Source: Gnetum montanum (taxonomy: Eukaryota > Streptophyta > Gnetopsida > Gnetales > Gnetaceae). From it: a DNA stretch of 59,402 nt. The translations under genes were made by a program, and so were the position numbers. The stretch is from contig MNCI01030123.1 of the NCBI GenBank assembly GCA_015680685.1, positions 1,216,020-1,275,421 of the forward strand, in the 5' to 3' direction. Positions 22,641-34,336 of this stretch are shown one piece after another (position 1 is the stretch's first letter; the number at the start of each line of letters is the position of its first letter). The notes below the pieces were generated by a model. That model saw nothing but the letters and a program-made list of their open reading frames with translations. It searched no databases and was not told the DNA's origin.

Positions 22641-25077
22641 TCCCTTAAGAATTATGTGTGGATGGCATTGATGTAGGTGAAGCTCCCATCCTTTGGACCC
22701 TTTTTGGACTTTCTTTGAAAAATGCATGTTTCTTGGATCTAGGTTCATTCACCAACACATCCTTTTGTGTGTTGACTGTCCTAGTAGCATTCTTTTGTTG
22801 CAGTTGTGTAGGAAATTCTCCTTGCATAACTTATGGTGGCACTAGTGGTAGAGAGTTAGGAGGTTAAATTGAAGAAGCAACTGGTGGCTAATGTGCATAA
22901 TAATTAGGATCCATTCATGATGTAGTGGGTCTATGATACTCTAATGAGAGGAGGTATGGATATTGCTACCTTGGCAGTGTCATTCCCCATGCTTTTGGTT
23001 GTTGCCATTGCTACTAATATAGCTCTTGTGGTTGAGGAAATGCTTTGATTGGATAGTATGATAGTTGGTAAGATTATTAGAAGTTACCTTGCAAGGAATG
23101 TAATCGTCTTGGCATCTATTTCTTGACAAATCTTGGACCAAGCACGTATGCTTTAGACTCTTGCAAGTGGACCATAACAAGGCAACATCCCTTAGGATGT
23201 TCATATTAGCATACTTTTCATCCTTCTTCATCTTCCAAGATGAAGTTTGTTAGTTCTTTAACTATAGCAAGTTTTCCTTTATGTTTGTAGTTCTCTCATT
23301 TGTTATCTTTACTTTTCTTCCTTTCTTTGTTCTTGTTTAGAACTTGTTCAATATTTTTCTCTATAATCTTAAGTGTAGTAGCAAATTTTTCATGCACTGA
23401 ATCCCACATTTTCTCTACCTTTTTCGTAATATCATTGACTAATTTTTGGATGGGTAGAGTTTTCTTTTGAATGGCATCCTTTAATGTTTCTTCTTCTTGT
23501 CTTTCATACATTCTCACATCCCTTTTTCTCATTACAGGATTTGGATTGTACTCTTATGCTAATTCTCTTCTCTTTAATTCTCCTTCCTCTTTGGCCACCT
23601 AGCCTATTAGTCTTTATATTCAATGGGCTATCATTTTTTATCATCTTCCTTGGGCATATACCCTAAGATTTTCTCTTATTTTATTTTTTAGCCCATCAAT
23701 AATGTATCATAGTTCATTCCTTTGAGAAAAACCATGGCCCAGAAACCTATTTAGTAATGAATAATATCTACCCATTGCTACACTAAGGCATTCATGTATC
23801 CATTACTTTTATCTTTGAATCTATTTTCTCAAATTGGACACTCTTAAATAGGTTTGATATTTATCATTGAAGAGCTCTAGCATGGTACTCCATCTTCGTA
23901 TTGATTTTGGTTCCAAGGATCTATACTAGCTCTCTACTTCCTTAATAATTGTTCTAGAAAATAACTTCAATTTCTACCAATTATTTTCAATGTTTTGAAG
24001 GGCTCAGGCATTGTGGAATGCTTGGAGGTGGTGTTGTGGATCTGAATTATATCCACCTTCAAACTTGGGAATGTTGTTTATATCTATTCACTTGATGTGA
24101 TTATCCCTTACATGTCTAGTAGGTATATATACTACTTCTCTTATATTAATCATATTATGAGTGGCTAATAGGATTTATTCATGATCTTTAGCTTCATAGG
24201 CTTTATTATAGTTATGACCCCTTCACTGCTCATAATGCTCTCTTTCTTCATGCTTGATCCTATCTATTCTTTGTTCATAGTCATCCTCTTCATCATCGAG
24301 ATACATTCTTTGATGTATATTTCTCCCATGATCTCTTCCTCTTTTACTATCATAGTCTCTTGGTCTTCGTTTCCTCTTGTCAAACTTCATAGATGAATGT
24401 GAGGAGGAGGAGAGAGTAGTTGAAGAATGATGCTAGCTGGTTCTCCTTCTATGACTCTGTGATTTATTTTCTTTTGGTTCTATGGAAACTTTAGGCCTTA
24501 ATCTTTACCTAAGTTTGAATTCTTCCATATCTCTCCTAGGTGTTTCTGCAAGGGTTGAATGCAATTATATTTTAACAGGTTCCTCTAGATGGATGATAAG
24601 TGTTTCTGAATGAGATTCATAAGTTTGGTGAAGTTCTTCCATTACGAATGTATCATCATTTATTTCTTCTAGGATAACCATGTGAGACACTTTCTTTCCT
24701 TTATTACACTCATGTCTTGTCTTCATGGAAACATACCTTCTTCCTTGTGCTTCTATAGATTGATATGACCTATTCATATGTTTAGTGACATGGTATACTT
24801 CTTATGCAAGTTCAAGGTTCAACCTCATCAAGGTTGCTGACAACATTGTTACTACAAAAGGTTTGAGAGGCAAAACAATGGTACCCTATAAATCTCTCTA
24901 CCTTAGTTAATCATCCTAGTGACAAATAAATGTAAAATTAGGATAGTATGGATTAGTGTGAGCATATGAAATTCTAGTTTGCATGGGCACACTCCAATCT
25001 CCTTCATCATATCCTTTGTCATGACTCTCATGAGTTTCTTTGGTAGGTGGTGACTTTTCTTTAAGTGTAGAAGCCAT
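22641..25077 (-). pseudogene. B2 gag
   Basis: The start ATG at 25077 (MASTLKEKSPPTKETH) is shared in place with B1 at 29013. Downstream come the 24777-24565 segment (KGKKVSHMVILEEINDD), the capsid-like core FEGGYNSDPQHHLQAFH near 24060, the 23532-23296 segment (IQKKTLPIQKLVNDITKKVE), and a CQYEHPKGC-type motif near 23190. Several frameshifts and stops break it. Gag normally forms the particle that holds the RNA and enzymes. Confidence 0.75.
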
Positions 25078-25203
25078 ATTATGTTTTTAACACTCTTAAA
25101 TGTGTGTATGTGTTAAAAGAATTAATTCAAGTGTGAAAAAAAAATTTGCAATTCTTAATACAATGAACTCTATAAAATCAACAATTAAGAAAACATTAAC
25201 ACA

Positions 25204-25222
25204 CCCTTGGCAATGGTGCCAA
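25204..25222 (-). other. B2 primer-binding site
   Basis: The minus strand reads TTGGCACCATTGCCAAGGG directly inside the 5' LTR and resembles the tRNA-Asp 3' end complement. Confidence 0.7.
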
Positions 25223-25751
25223 TGATGAGTGGCTACGTATTCCAACATTCCATCATATAAGTCATGAGTGCACACATGTGACCAGATCATAATCTATGAA
25301 TAGACAATGTAAGTATGCTAGTAGTTGATAATTAGTTTGTGATCATTGTCTTCCCACCTTAAGCTAGTGAAGTATGAGTAGTATGATTTAGCTCTCAGTG
25401 AGGTATATGATATGTTGACCCTATGAGCTTAGATTAACTCTAAATGCTTTCATAATGAAAATCAAAATAAAGTCTAAATCTAAAGACTCTTGAATAAAGA
25501 CTCTTTTCAACTGGTTGACACCACACTATAGGCATTCACTCTATTGCTAAGTTTAAGTTATAAAAACAAACTACAAGAATTTCACTAAGGGTGGAATGAA
25601 AGTTGTTCATTTGATGCAACCAAATGTTGGTATTTATAGGGGTGACTAGGATCCTTTACATTGCATCAATAATGTTGTATGTAGGGTTGCACTGTTGTAG
25701 ATGTGATATCATAGATATGATATCATGACCTATTACAAAAAGGTTTTATCA
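25223..25751 (-). repeat. B2 5' LTR, internally deleted
   Basis: It is homologous to the split 3' LTR (1245-1649 plus 8552-9075, about 929 bp) but only 529 bp long. The missing part lies after the 'aaagtctaaatctaaa' stretch near 25485, where the sequence jumps to the TATA-proximal part. The TATAAATA box is at 25631-25638 on the minus strand. Confidence 0.85.
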
Positions 25752-25756
25752 ATCTC

Positions 25757-27988
25757 CTATTTATGAATTTTTCATTTTTAAAATTTTTTTCTATCATTAA
25801 CTATTTAATAGAATATGGGTTTTAGACTCTCTAACCATTTCACAAACTATGGAATTTAGACTTACCAATATTTTTATCTTACATTTTCTTTGGACAAATA
25901 TTTTATATTTCAATACATTATTTGAAACCCACGTTTTAGTATTAGCTTCTTCTCGCACATTAGAAAAGTCCAATACTTAGTGTTTGACCTCTTTTAATGT
26001 TATACAATCAATCATATAATTCTTCTCACCAAGTAGGGATTTGTTTGTTTATTGAATTTATTAGATCATTTGTTTCTAGTTTTATTTTAGCTAACTATAA
26101 GACATTGTGATTTAGACTCACCAATAATTTGACATTATGTGGATTTTAGACTCACTAGTCATGCAATATATGGATTTTAGGCTTTTCAACTTTTTACAAC
26201 ATGAGGATTTTAGACTTACTAGTCATTTGATATTATGTGGGTTTTACACTCATCAGTCATTTGGCAAATTCATTTATTCCACCATTGAATGAGTTATGAG
26301 TTGTGATGAAGTTTTTAGTTTGTGACTTTCTTTCAGATTTAATTATCATTACTATTTGCTCTCCAGTTGTATTTCTATTGTATTTGTGTAGTAACATCTA
26401 CTTGCAACTACCCCATGTGCATGACTATCTAGCTACCTAATGCCTTCAACCAAATACATGAGAGAGTATTTTGTTAGTTTGATTATCCTATTCAAATTTA
26501 GGATTAATTCCCTTAGTTTTATATGGTTTCTAGATGATTATGTTAGTTGTGCTAAGGAGGATTTCGAGGAGGTAACCAATGATTAATTTTAAGTTTAAAG
26601 AACTTACAGTTTGTTATTAAGTTTCCAGTTTAAGTTTAATTCTATGTTTTAATGTTTAGCTGGGATTGTAGATTTAGAATATATGTAAGATTCATATTGT
26701 ATTTTTTTCTTATCTTTAAGTAGAGGCCACCTTTAATTTAATCTTTAATTATGTTGCATGATTCATTATGAAGTTATTAGTATTTGATAGTTTATACACT
26801 GTTAGAGTCCAATGCCTCTTGGATGTAAATAATTTTTTAGTTTCTTAATTTTTTCTATGTATTTGAATCATATTTTCAACTTCATGCACTCATTTTATTA
26901 GGCATTAAGTAATGTGAGATTTGAACTTACATCAATTTTATTACTAATTTTTGGCTTAGGTAATAGGTTTTATTCTATTTTTTATAATGAATAGATTAGG
27001 TTTGATATGCATGGAACTATTGCTAATGTTTTTAGAAAGATTTTACATTTTGCTATGTATTTTCTTATCCCTATGCAGCTACTTTATTATGCATGCTTAC
27101 TACTTTTCTTGTTTAATTTTCTTCACAATGATTCAATTTTATTAAGTTGCATTTTATTTTTCTTCAATTTAAGTTTACACTAAGGTAATATCTTCCTAGC
27201 CTAAGCTTGATTAGCTAGGTGTTTTACGTTGGTATTAGAGCTAAAGGTTTGATATATATTCTTGGATTTGTGCTATTTGGATATCACTATGAAGTATTTC
27301 AAAGGCCTTGGAGAGAAAACATCCCATACAACCTAGTAGAAAAGTCTCATAAGATGAAGAATTTTCCAAGAATAGCAAATTTTTTGTATGCATTATCTTC
27401 TATTTGAGTTGCATAGTGTAAGCTTGGTTGTTCATCAACCAATTATGTTTGGCTAACATGTTAATTTGATCTTTTTACAAGCTATTTTGGTTAATGGTAT
27501 TTTGATATTTTATATATCTACTTAGGATGGTGTGAAAGATTTTCTTAAAGCTAATAGGTTTTTACAACACTTGGATATGTGCCATCACATAAGAACCACA
27601 TTCTACAACATATCAACCTTTTCGATGTTGACATAGGCAACAACTCCTTTAGAATATTGTTTGCTAAGAAGAAGTTGAATATTGTGGTAAATTTCTAAGT
27701 TAATGTTTTGACATGTTTGAACCTAAGTATTTTACATCATGCTCTAAGTTGGAGAGTTACCTATGATTGTATAACCTTTAAGGTTTGAGTTTTAATAGTT
27801 GCTCAACATGTTATGTTCTAGTTGGACTCTAGAGTGGGAATCATGCACAACTATTTTAACATTATCTTTTCATCTAGTAATTTGGAGAGTGGTTATCTTG
27901 GAAGTTAAAGATCATAAACCTTTGGTAAAAACCTAACTAAAGAAAAATATTAAGTATAACCATTGTTCTAGTTATTCCTAGGTAATAA
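25757..27988. other. Intergenic sequence with 33-bp repeats and a tRNA-Met-like primer site
   Basis: No intact gene is seen. At about 26107-26275 five units of roughly 33 bp share GGATTTTAGACTCACTAGTC-type sequence. At 27229-27247 TTGGTATTAGAGCTAAAGG resembles the primer-binding site of tRNA-Met-primed elements, so the AT-rich sequence before it may be a decayed LTR. The downstream 62-codon frame (27219-27407) has no motif I recognise. By the GTTGG duplication, this stretch was once contiguous with 46367 onward. Confidence 0.4.
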
Positions 27989-27993
27989 GTTGG

Positions 27994-28867
27994 TGATAAA
28001 GTCAATTTTTCTTCACCTATGAAATCATAACTATGATATCGTATCTATGATGTCATATATCTGATATTGTAGCACAATCTATGATATCGTATTTATGATT
28101 TCATATATCCAATATCGTAGCACAAGCTATGATATCATATCTACGATATCATATATCCGATATCGTAGCACAATCTACGTATGATATTGTAGCACAATCT
28201 ACGATATCATATATCCGATATTGTAGCACAAGCTATGACATCGTAGATCCAATATCGTAGGATGTGTGTAGCATATAAATATAACACTTAGCTACAAGAA
28301 TCTAGAGAAGTTTTCATTCCATAGTAACAAAACTCTTTTAACTTGTTTTCATAATCTAACACTTAGAAGTGTGAATGCCCGAAGTGTAGTGTGACTTAGT
28401 AAATGGAGTCTTTGTTCAAACATCTTGTACTTGGGCACAAGTGTATCCAAAAATAAAGATTAAGCTATTTCTTACTATTACAGAGTTTTCCTAGTTTCCT
28501 ATTTTACTTAGGATCCCAGTAGTAGTTACACAAAGCCTAAGGTGTGTATGGAAGATCAAGAATGGATGCTCATTGTCATAGGCTAGAATAGATTCATTTA
28601 CTTATTTTATGTAGAATTAGAAACTATTTTCATTCTCATCATGTTTCCTAAGAGTAATAATGGCCCAAAAACCTCAGATATCATATACCTCATGGTGAGC
28701 TAAACCATACACATAGACTTCACTAGCTCCATATGGGAAGACAATGGTTTTGAACTTAAACTAATTTCTAGCATAATTGCATTGCCTCATCCATGGATTA
28801 CAATTTGGCCATGCGTGAATGCTTGTGACTTGTATGGTTGGGTGTTGGATTGCTCCACCACTCATCA
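27994..28867 (+). repeat. B1 5' LTR with expanded GATATC array
   Basis: It starts TGATAAAG and ends CCACTCATCA. U3 (28020-28260) holds about four units of roughly 55 bp made of alternating GATATCGTA and TACGATATC words; the 3' LTR has one to two. It lacks about 164 bp that the 3' LTR has between two ACTTAG words. The TATAAATA box is at 28274-28281. Confidence 0.92.
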
Positions 28868-28887
28868 TTGATGTTGTTGCTAGGGAC
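28868..28887 (+). other. B1 primer-binding site
   Basis: TTGATGTTGTTGCTAGGGAC resembles TGGCGCCGTTGCCGGGGA (tRNA-Asp complement). Most differences are C-to-T or G-to-A. Confidence 0.7.
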
Positions 28888-29012
28888 AAGTCAATGTATG
28901 CTGAGTAATTGATTTTATAAAGTTTGTTGTATTAAGAACCCAAAGTTAAAACCCATAATTTTCTAATAACTCTAAAAGTAAGCACACTTAACCAAATGTC
29001 TTAACCTGCAAC

Positions 29013-31010
29013 ATGGCTTCAAATAAGGATACATCATCACCTTCCAAAGAGACAAAAAGAAGCAATGATGGAATCAATGATGAAGAAGAATGGAGTATGC
29101 CAATGTAAGCAAGGATCTCATATCTCATCACAATTCTTATTATCTTGATTTTACTTTCATCTTTCACCAAGATAGGCAACTAAGATGGAGAGATCTTGAA
29201 GGTAACATTGTTCTACCTCCATAGCACTCAGAACTCATCATGCTTCAGAAAACTCTAAGGGACATGAATCTAAGTAAGGCACTTGACAAGTATCATGTGA
29301 CTAAACACATGACATGGCCCTACCAAGCCATTGAGGAGTAAGTAAAGAGAGATGTTGCCATGGAAATTATACATGTCCAAAATAAAGGAAAGAAATTCAA
29401 CTCTCCTATTATCTTAGAAGATCTTGATGGTGATGCATTCATTGTTGAACAACTCCACCAAAATCATGAAGTCCATTCACAAATACCTATCATTCAATTT
29501 GAGGAACCTATTAAGGTTCAACTGCATTCCATCCTAGCAGAAACACCTAAAAGGAAGGCAACTGACTCAAAGTATAAGTAGGACTCAAGGCCAAGAGTTT
29601 CTGCTAGATCCTATAGAAAAGAATATCGAAGCCATGAAAAGATGACAAGCCAACACTATTCTTCTACTACCTTATCCTCATCCTCATGATCGTTAGTAGA
29701 CTCTAATAGGAGATGGCTAAGGCACCAAGACCATGACAGGGAGGAGAGAAGGACTCATGATTTCCATGACTATTTCCTGAGGCATTCAAATGAGGAAGAT
29801 GAAGATTATTAATGAAGAAGATGCAAGGATAGAAGAGAAGACCAAGAATGACATGAGCATCAAAGGGAGTATCACTACAACAAAGCTAATGAATCCAATT
29901 ATGATGATGAACCCCTATTGGCTACTCAAAGCATGATCAACATTAGGGAAGCTATTTATATTCTAACCAAGCATGTTAGGGATAGTTGTATCAAATTGCT
30001 AGATATGAATAACATGCCCAAATTTGAGGGTGGTTACAATGCTGATCCACAACACCACCTCCAAGCATTCCACGATGTCTACATCCTACAAAATGTTAAA
30101 AGTGATTGGTAAAAATTGGAGTTGTTCCCACAAACACTTCTAAAAGAAGCTGAGAGCTAGTAAAGATCACTTGAACCAATATCAATTAGGTGATGGAGTA
30201 CGATGTTAGAGATCTTCAATGACAAATATCAAACTTATTCACAAATGTCTAATTTAAGAAAATAGATCCAAGGATGGAAGCAAGGGACCCATGAATCCCT
30301 TGATGCAGCAATGGGTAGGTATTATTCACTAGTACATAGATGTCCATGTCATGGATTCTCACAATGGAAATAGCTAGGCACATTGTTGATGGGTTATGGA
30401 ACAAGACCAAAGAGACCCTTGGGATTTATTCCTAAGGAAGATTGTTAGAGATGCCTACCCATCATATACAGAGATTGACTAATTAAGTAGCAAAGAAGAA
30501 AGGCAAGTTAAAAAAGAGAGAATCCGTAGAAGAATATAATAGAGATTCATCTATCAAGAAAGGGGATGCAAGAGTTTGTGACACACAGGAAGAAGAAACC
30601 TTGGATCAAGCAATTCAGAAGAAAACTCTACCTATCCAAAAATCTATTACAAATATAGTAGCACAAGTAGCAAAATTGTGGAACTCAGTTGATGAGAGAT
30701 GTACAATAGCCTTGAAGATTGTGGAGGAGCAAATAAAGCAAGCCTTTGTTAAAGGAAAGGATAAGAAAAAGAAGAGAGGTTTGGACAAAAGGGCAAAGTG
30801 GATTTAGTGGATGAGTGTTCAAACACAAGCTTCGAAGATGAGAAAGGATATGTCATATGCCAATATGAACATCCTAAAGGATCTTGTCTAGTAATGGCAC
30901 ACTTACAAGAAATAGGGGCATATGCACTTAACCTGAAAATTGTGAAGAAACAGATGCCTAAAAGGTTACCTTACCCTCAAGGTAACTACAAGTAAAACTT
31001 CCAACCCATG
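29013..31010 (+). pseudogene. B1 gag
   Basis: The start MASNKDTSSPSKETKRS at 29013 matches B2. Readable pieces are 29360-29581 (KGKKFNSPIILEDLDGDAF), 29918-30112 with the core FEGGYNADPQHHLQAFHDV, 30601-30807 (IQKKTLPIQKSITNIVAQVA plus a Lys-rich tail), and 30798-30995 with CQYEHPKGSCLVMAHLQE. Stops and shifts separate the pieces. The last motif has the spacing C-x2-C-x3-H-x3-C (YVICQYEHPKGSC), although its first Cys is replaced in this copy. Confidence 0.8.
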
Positions 31011-31639
31011 TACTATCCTAGTGGAACTTTACCATAACCACAAGAGTAATACCATCAGCAAAGACAATAACTTCAATTGTGGGCCATGCCACCATCACAT
31101 CATTAATATCCATATCGGCAACTAGATACATATGGATGCTTTGTGCAATGCCCAATTTCTCCTAGAAATGCTATTGTTTAAACTCCACAATACCATCCAA
31201 TCGAGTACCATAGACCAACGCTACCAAGGACCGATCCAAACTTGCACATGTATTCTCAAGCAACTGATTCATCAAATCAAACTCCTCATTCTTTACCATT
31301 AGTGCCACCACCCACTATGCAATGGGATAACAAATGCACTAAAGAAAAGCTACAAGGATGGTGAATATATAGATAGAGGATCTTACCAACAACACTTAGG
31401 AGCAATTAAAGAAACATCCTTTCTCTAGGACAAATCCAAAAAAGGTTGGTAGAATTGGAACCTCATTGAAACCAGATTCTTCTATGAAATATCCTCCTAG
31501 AAATGATAAGATTCCATTATCATCAAATACAAACATGCAGACTATCATGCTAACGAAGATATTATTAAACTAGATTAAAGTAGGAACACTTCCTAAGAAA
31601 ATAATGGATTTATGAGTTCCTTTGATTTATCTATGAGTA

Positions 31640-32010
31640 TCTAGAAAATCTACCATGCAAGGCTCTACTAGATTTAGGTTTTAGAGTCAACTTGATCTCT
31701 CTAGAAACATACAAAGCCTAGAATGTATTGACCTTAAAGAAGTGCAACATCCTATTAGATCTTGCAAATCAATCTATCACCATCCCTTTGGGATAGATAG
31801 AAGATGTGGTGACCATTGTTAATGGGTGGTCATATCTAGCAGAGTTTCTAGTTATTAACATGAAAAATAATGATAAGGAATTTCCAATCATAATGGGGAA
31901 GGCATGGCTTAGCATAATGGATGCTAAGTTAAACATGAGAGACTTGTCTATTGACATCTCTAAGGAAGACAAGCATAGAACCATACATTTAAAAAAGACT
32001 TGATGCTTTA
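31640..32010 (+). pseudogene. B1 protease
   Basis: The frame gives PCKALLDLGFRVNLISLETY, so the catalytic DSGS is DLGF and inactive. The 31806-32003 segment holds FPIIMGKAWLSIMDAKLNMR, the second conserved block of this protease. Gaps and stops break the frame between them. Confidence 0.8.
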
Positions 32011-32480
32011 CTATTGAAAAAGATGGGTGTAATTGTGGATTAACCTTCCAAAATGTCAACACAGTCATTACACTAGTCCACAATAAATGTGAAAAACAAG
32101 TGTGCATGAGAGAGAGTAGGGATCACTAAATCAAAAGACATCTAGTGGCCAACAACTACGAATGTTAGATCATCTAAAACATGCATGGAACAATCTAAAC
32201 TACTTATTAACTCCTCTTTTGAGAAAATGATTCCAACTAAGAACTTACAAATGGAAATACTCAACCACAATCATACACCAACAAAAAGAGGAAGGACTTA
32301 GATTATAAAAGTTCAATTACTATCACAATTACATGGGATGGTAATAGAAAAACTAAATCATTCAGGAAGGTAAGTGAGAAACCTCAAGTGTATGATCCAA
32401 GGGAACTAGGGTGCATTTTCCAAACACTCGTCCATTAGTTCAGTCATGGGGGAGATATCTCATCCTGATTTAGGAGTTAA
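32011..32480 (+). pseudogene. B1 end-of-pol remnant after loss of RT-RNase H-integrase
   Basis: Soon after protease the sequence reaches QVYDPRELGCIFQTLVHQ-like codons and the closing FSHGGD, encoded by TTCAGTCATGGGGGAGA at about 32440-32456. In B2 the RT and integrase lie between these points. Their absence here and in A1 is a shared type of deletion, although the exact junctions may differ. Confidence 0.6.
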
Positions 32481-34336
32481 TAAGTGCTTTTCAATTTTTT
32501 TGTTTTACAATTCTTTTAGTCTCTAATTTCTCGTTATACTTTTTCACATTTCTTGATACATTTTTCCATTCTTTTACACTTTTCACTTTCTTAATAATTT
32601 CTTAATTATTTCATGTTTTTTCATTCTTTAACATTTTTCATTCTTTACATCATTTTCCATTTTACTATCTTTTTCATCTTTCTCATACTCTATTTTCATT
32701 TTCTTTGGAAATATTTTTGATTATTAATAAAACACATCAAGAATAAGGCAAGATGTAGTCCAATAAGGTGAAGATTTCTCTATGTTACCAAGTCATAAGG
32801 GACTGATTATTTGTATAGTGAGACCACAACATTCATCCATCCATTCCATTAATAAGAGGTTCTTACCATGACCATGATGATGTTCTTTCCATCATAAAAT
32901 TAAAAATAAACTTGTGATCATTATCCCTAGATTAAAACATGAAGAACCAAGTGAAAATATCAAGGATGTGACATTAAGGGGATTTGTGGATTCTCTTGGA
33001 TTACTACCATGAGTTCTATCCTTTTTCTTAGGTTGTAGTATACCCTTGTAGATCTAATGAAAAATGAAAGTAAGAGTATAATAAGTTTTTCCTTACCATA
33101 TCACTAGAAAGACATGTTACCCATGCCTAAAGGTAGTAGTCTCGTAAGATTGACATAGTTAAAAATAGAATAAATGCATAAAATCAATTTCTAGGGCTCC
33201 CATTGGAAAGACATATTACCCATGCTTGAAGGTAGGTGGCTTCTCAAGAATAAAAAAAATAAAAAGTGTAATGAATAAACTCCTCCTTTGGACAATACAC
33301 CAAGTGGTAATACTCCTTGCAACAATGGTATTCTTATGGTTGTAACTCCAAGAGATGAAATAATGGGATGTCACTAGCATGTAGCCTGGACTTGATTTGA
33401 ATCTTAGATAGAAAGGCTAATAATTACTTTAAGCACTAATAAAACATAAGAATTCATTATGTCTATGGTAAGACACCTCACATCCCAATTTCTGTAATCC
33501 ATTCTAAGACCATCTCATCTCATTGTATGAATAATTATAACATGTGATTTTGTGTAGCATAGTGACATTTTCCCAAAATTGTGGTACTAAGATGTGTATT
33601 TTGCTACACAAGTATGCATTACATTTAACTCCTTGAGTTTCTAAGGACACTTTGAGATGTGCTTATACAAGGGCAGTAAGGGTTGGAGCTTACTTTGGGG
33701 AGGATCCACTTGTATAACTATTGTGTCTTATACCTAGCAAGCAATTCCACATCATCTTGAGCCTTCCAACAACAATAAATGCTAATAAAACTTTCCTTTC
33801 CAATTTTGTACATCTGTCATACAACAAGAATTCATTACCCATCTCATAAGCACTTACTATACTTTCATAGCCCAAGATTCCTTCTTTATGCACTTTCTAT
33901 TTCAAATTTTTGAGAAATATGCATCATTCCTAGCTTAGGATCCTCTAANACAAATTTTTGAGAAATATGCATCATTCCTAGCTTAGGATCCTCTAAACAT
34001 GTTTCATATCTTCTAGATATTCTAATTGACACATTCTTCTTTACAAAAACTCAACAAAACATTTGAATTTTCACCTCCAATATCATAGTGCATAAAAAGT
34101 ATAAATAGCACAGGGGACTTTGTGAAATTTTCATTTTAAACTTTTAAAGCTAGGGAAGTTTTTGCCATTTTTCTTCTGCAATAAGCACTCTAACCTCCCA
34201 ACTTCAAACACTCATAACTCTACACTTGTAGCTCTGATTTTTGAGATTCTTGAATCTTGTTGATCCTGGAGCTCTCAACTTAGTCATGCAGNCCTTACAC
34301 TATCACCAACTTGCCTCCAAGCTATCTAGGAGAAAA
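32481..34336 (+). other. B1 non-coding spacer with conserved repeated block
   Basis: No gene is seen. AGACATGTTACCCATGCCTA occurs at about 33110-33130 and a near copy at about 33208-33228. The same pair exists in the B2 spacer and a single copy in A2 (42012-42031). TATAAATA at 34100-34107 and the CAACTTAGTCATG block near 34276-34289 precede the extra ORF as in B2. Single Ns at 33949 and 34292 are assembly joins; 33949 is flanked by a 50-bp direct repeat. Confidence 0.65.

Larger units (their letters stand above)
1245..25751 (-). mobile_element. Ty3-type LTR retrotransposon B2 with two nested insertions
   Basis: The element reads right to left: 5' LTR 25223-25751, primer-binding site, gag, protease, reverse transcriptase, integrase remnant, non-coding spacer, extra ORF, 3' LTR ending at 1245. 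The flanking 5-bp target duplications are ATCTT (1240-1244) and ATCTC (25752-25756), one transition apart. Element A1 sits in its 3' LTR and element C in its extra ORF. The RT and integrase motifs and the tRNA-Asp-like primer site place it near the Tat/Athila group (family knowledge). It is dead: many stops, a mutated protease and RT active site, and a deletion from RNase H into integrase. Its boundaries depend on joining LTR pieces across nested copies, but the target-site match supports the join. Confidence 0.85.

Noticed and set aside
27219-27407. Host gene or Copia gag at the 62-codon ORF
   Set aside because: Only a tRNA-Met-like primer site supports an element here; the peptide has no recognisable domain.
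28020-28260. CRISPR-like array
   Set aside because: The repeats are contiguous variants within an LTR of a plant retrotransposon, with no unique spacers.
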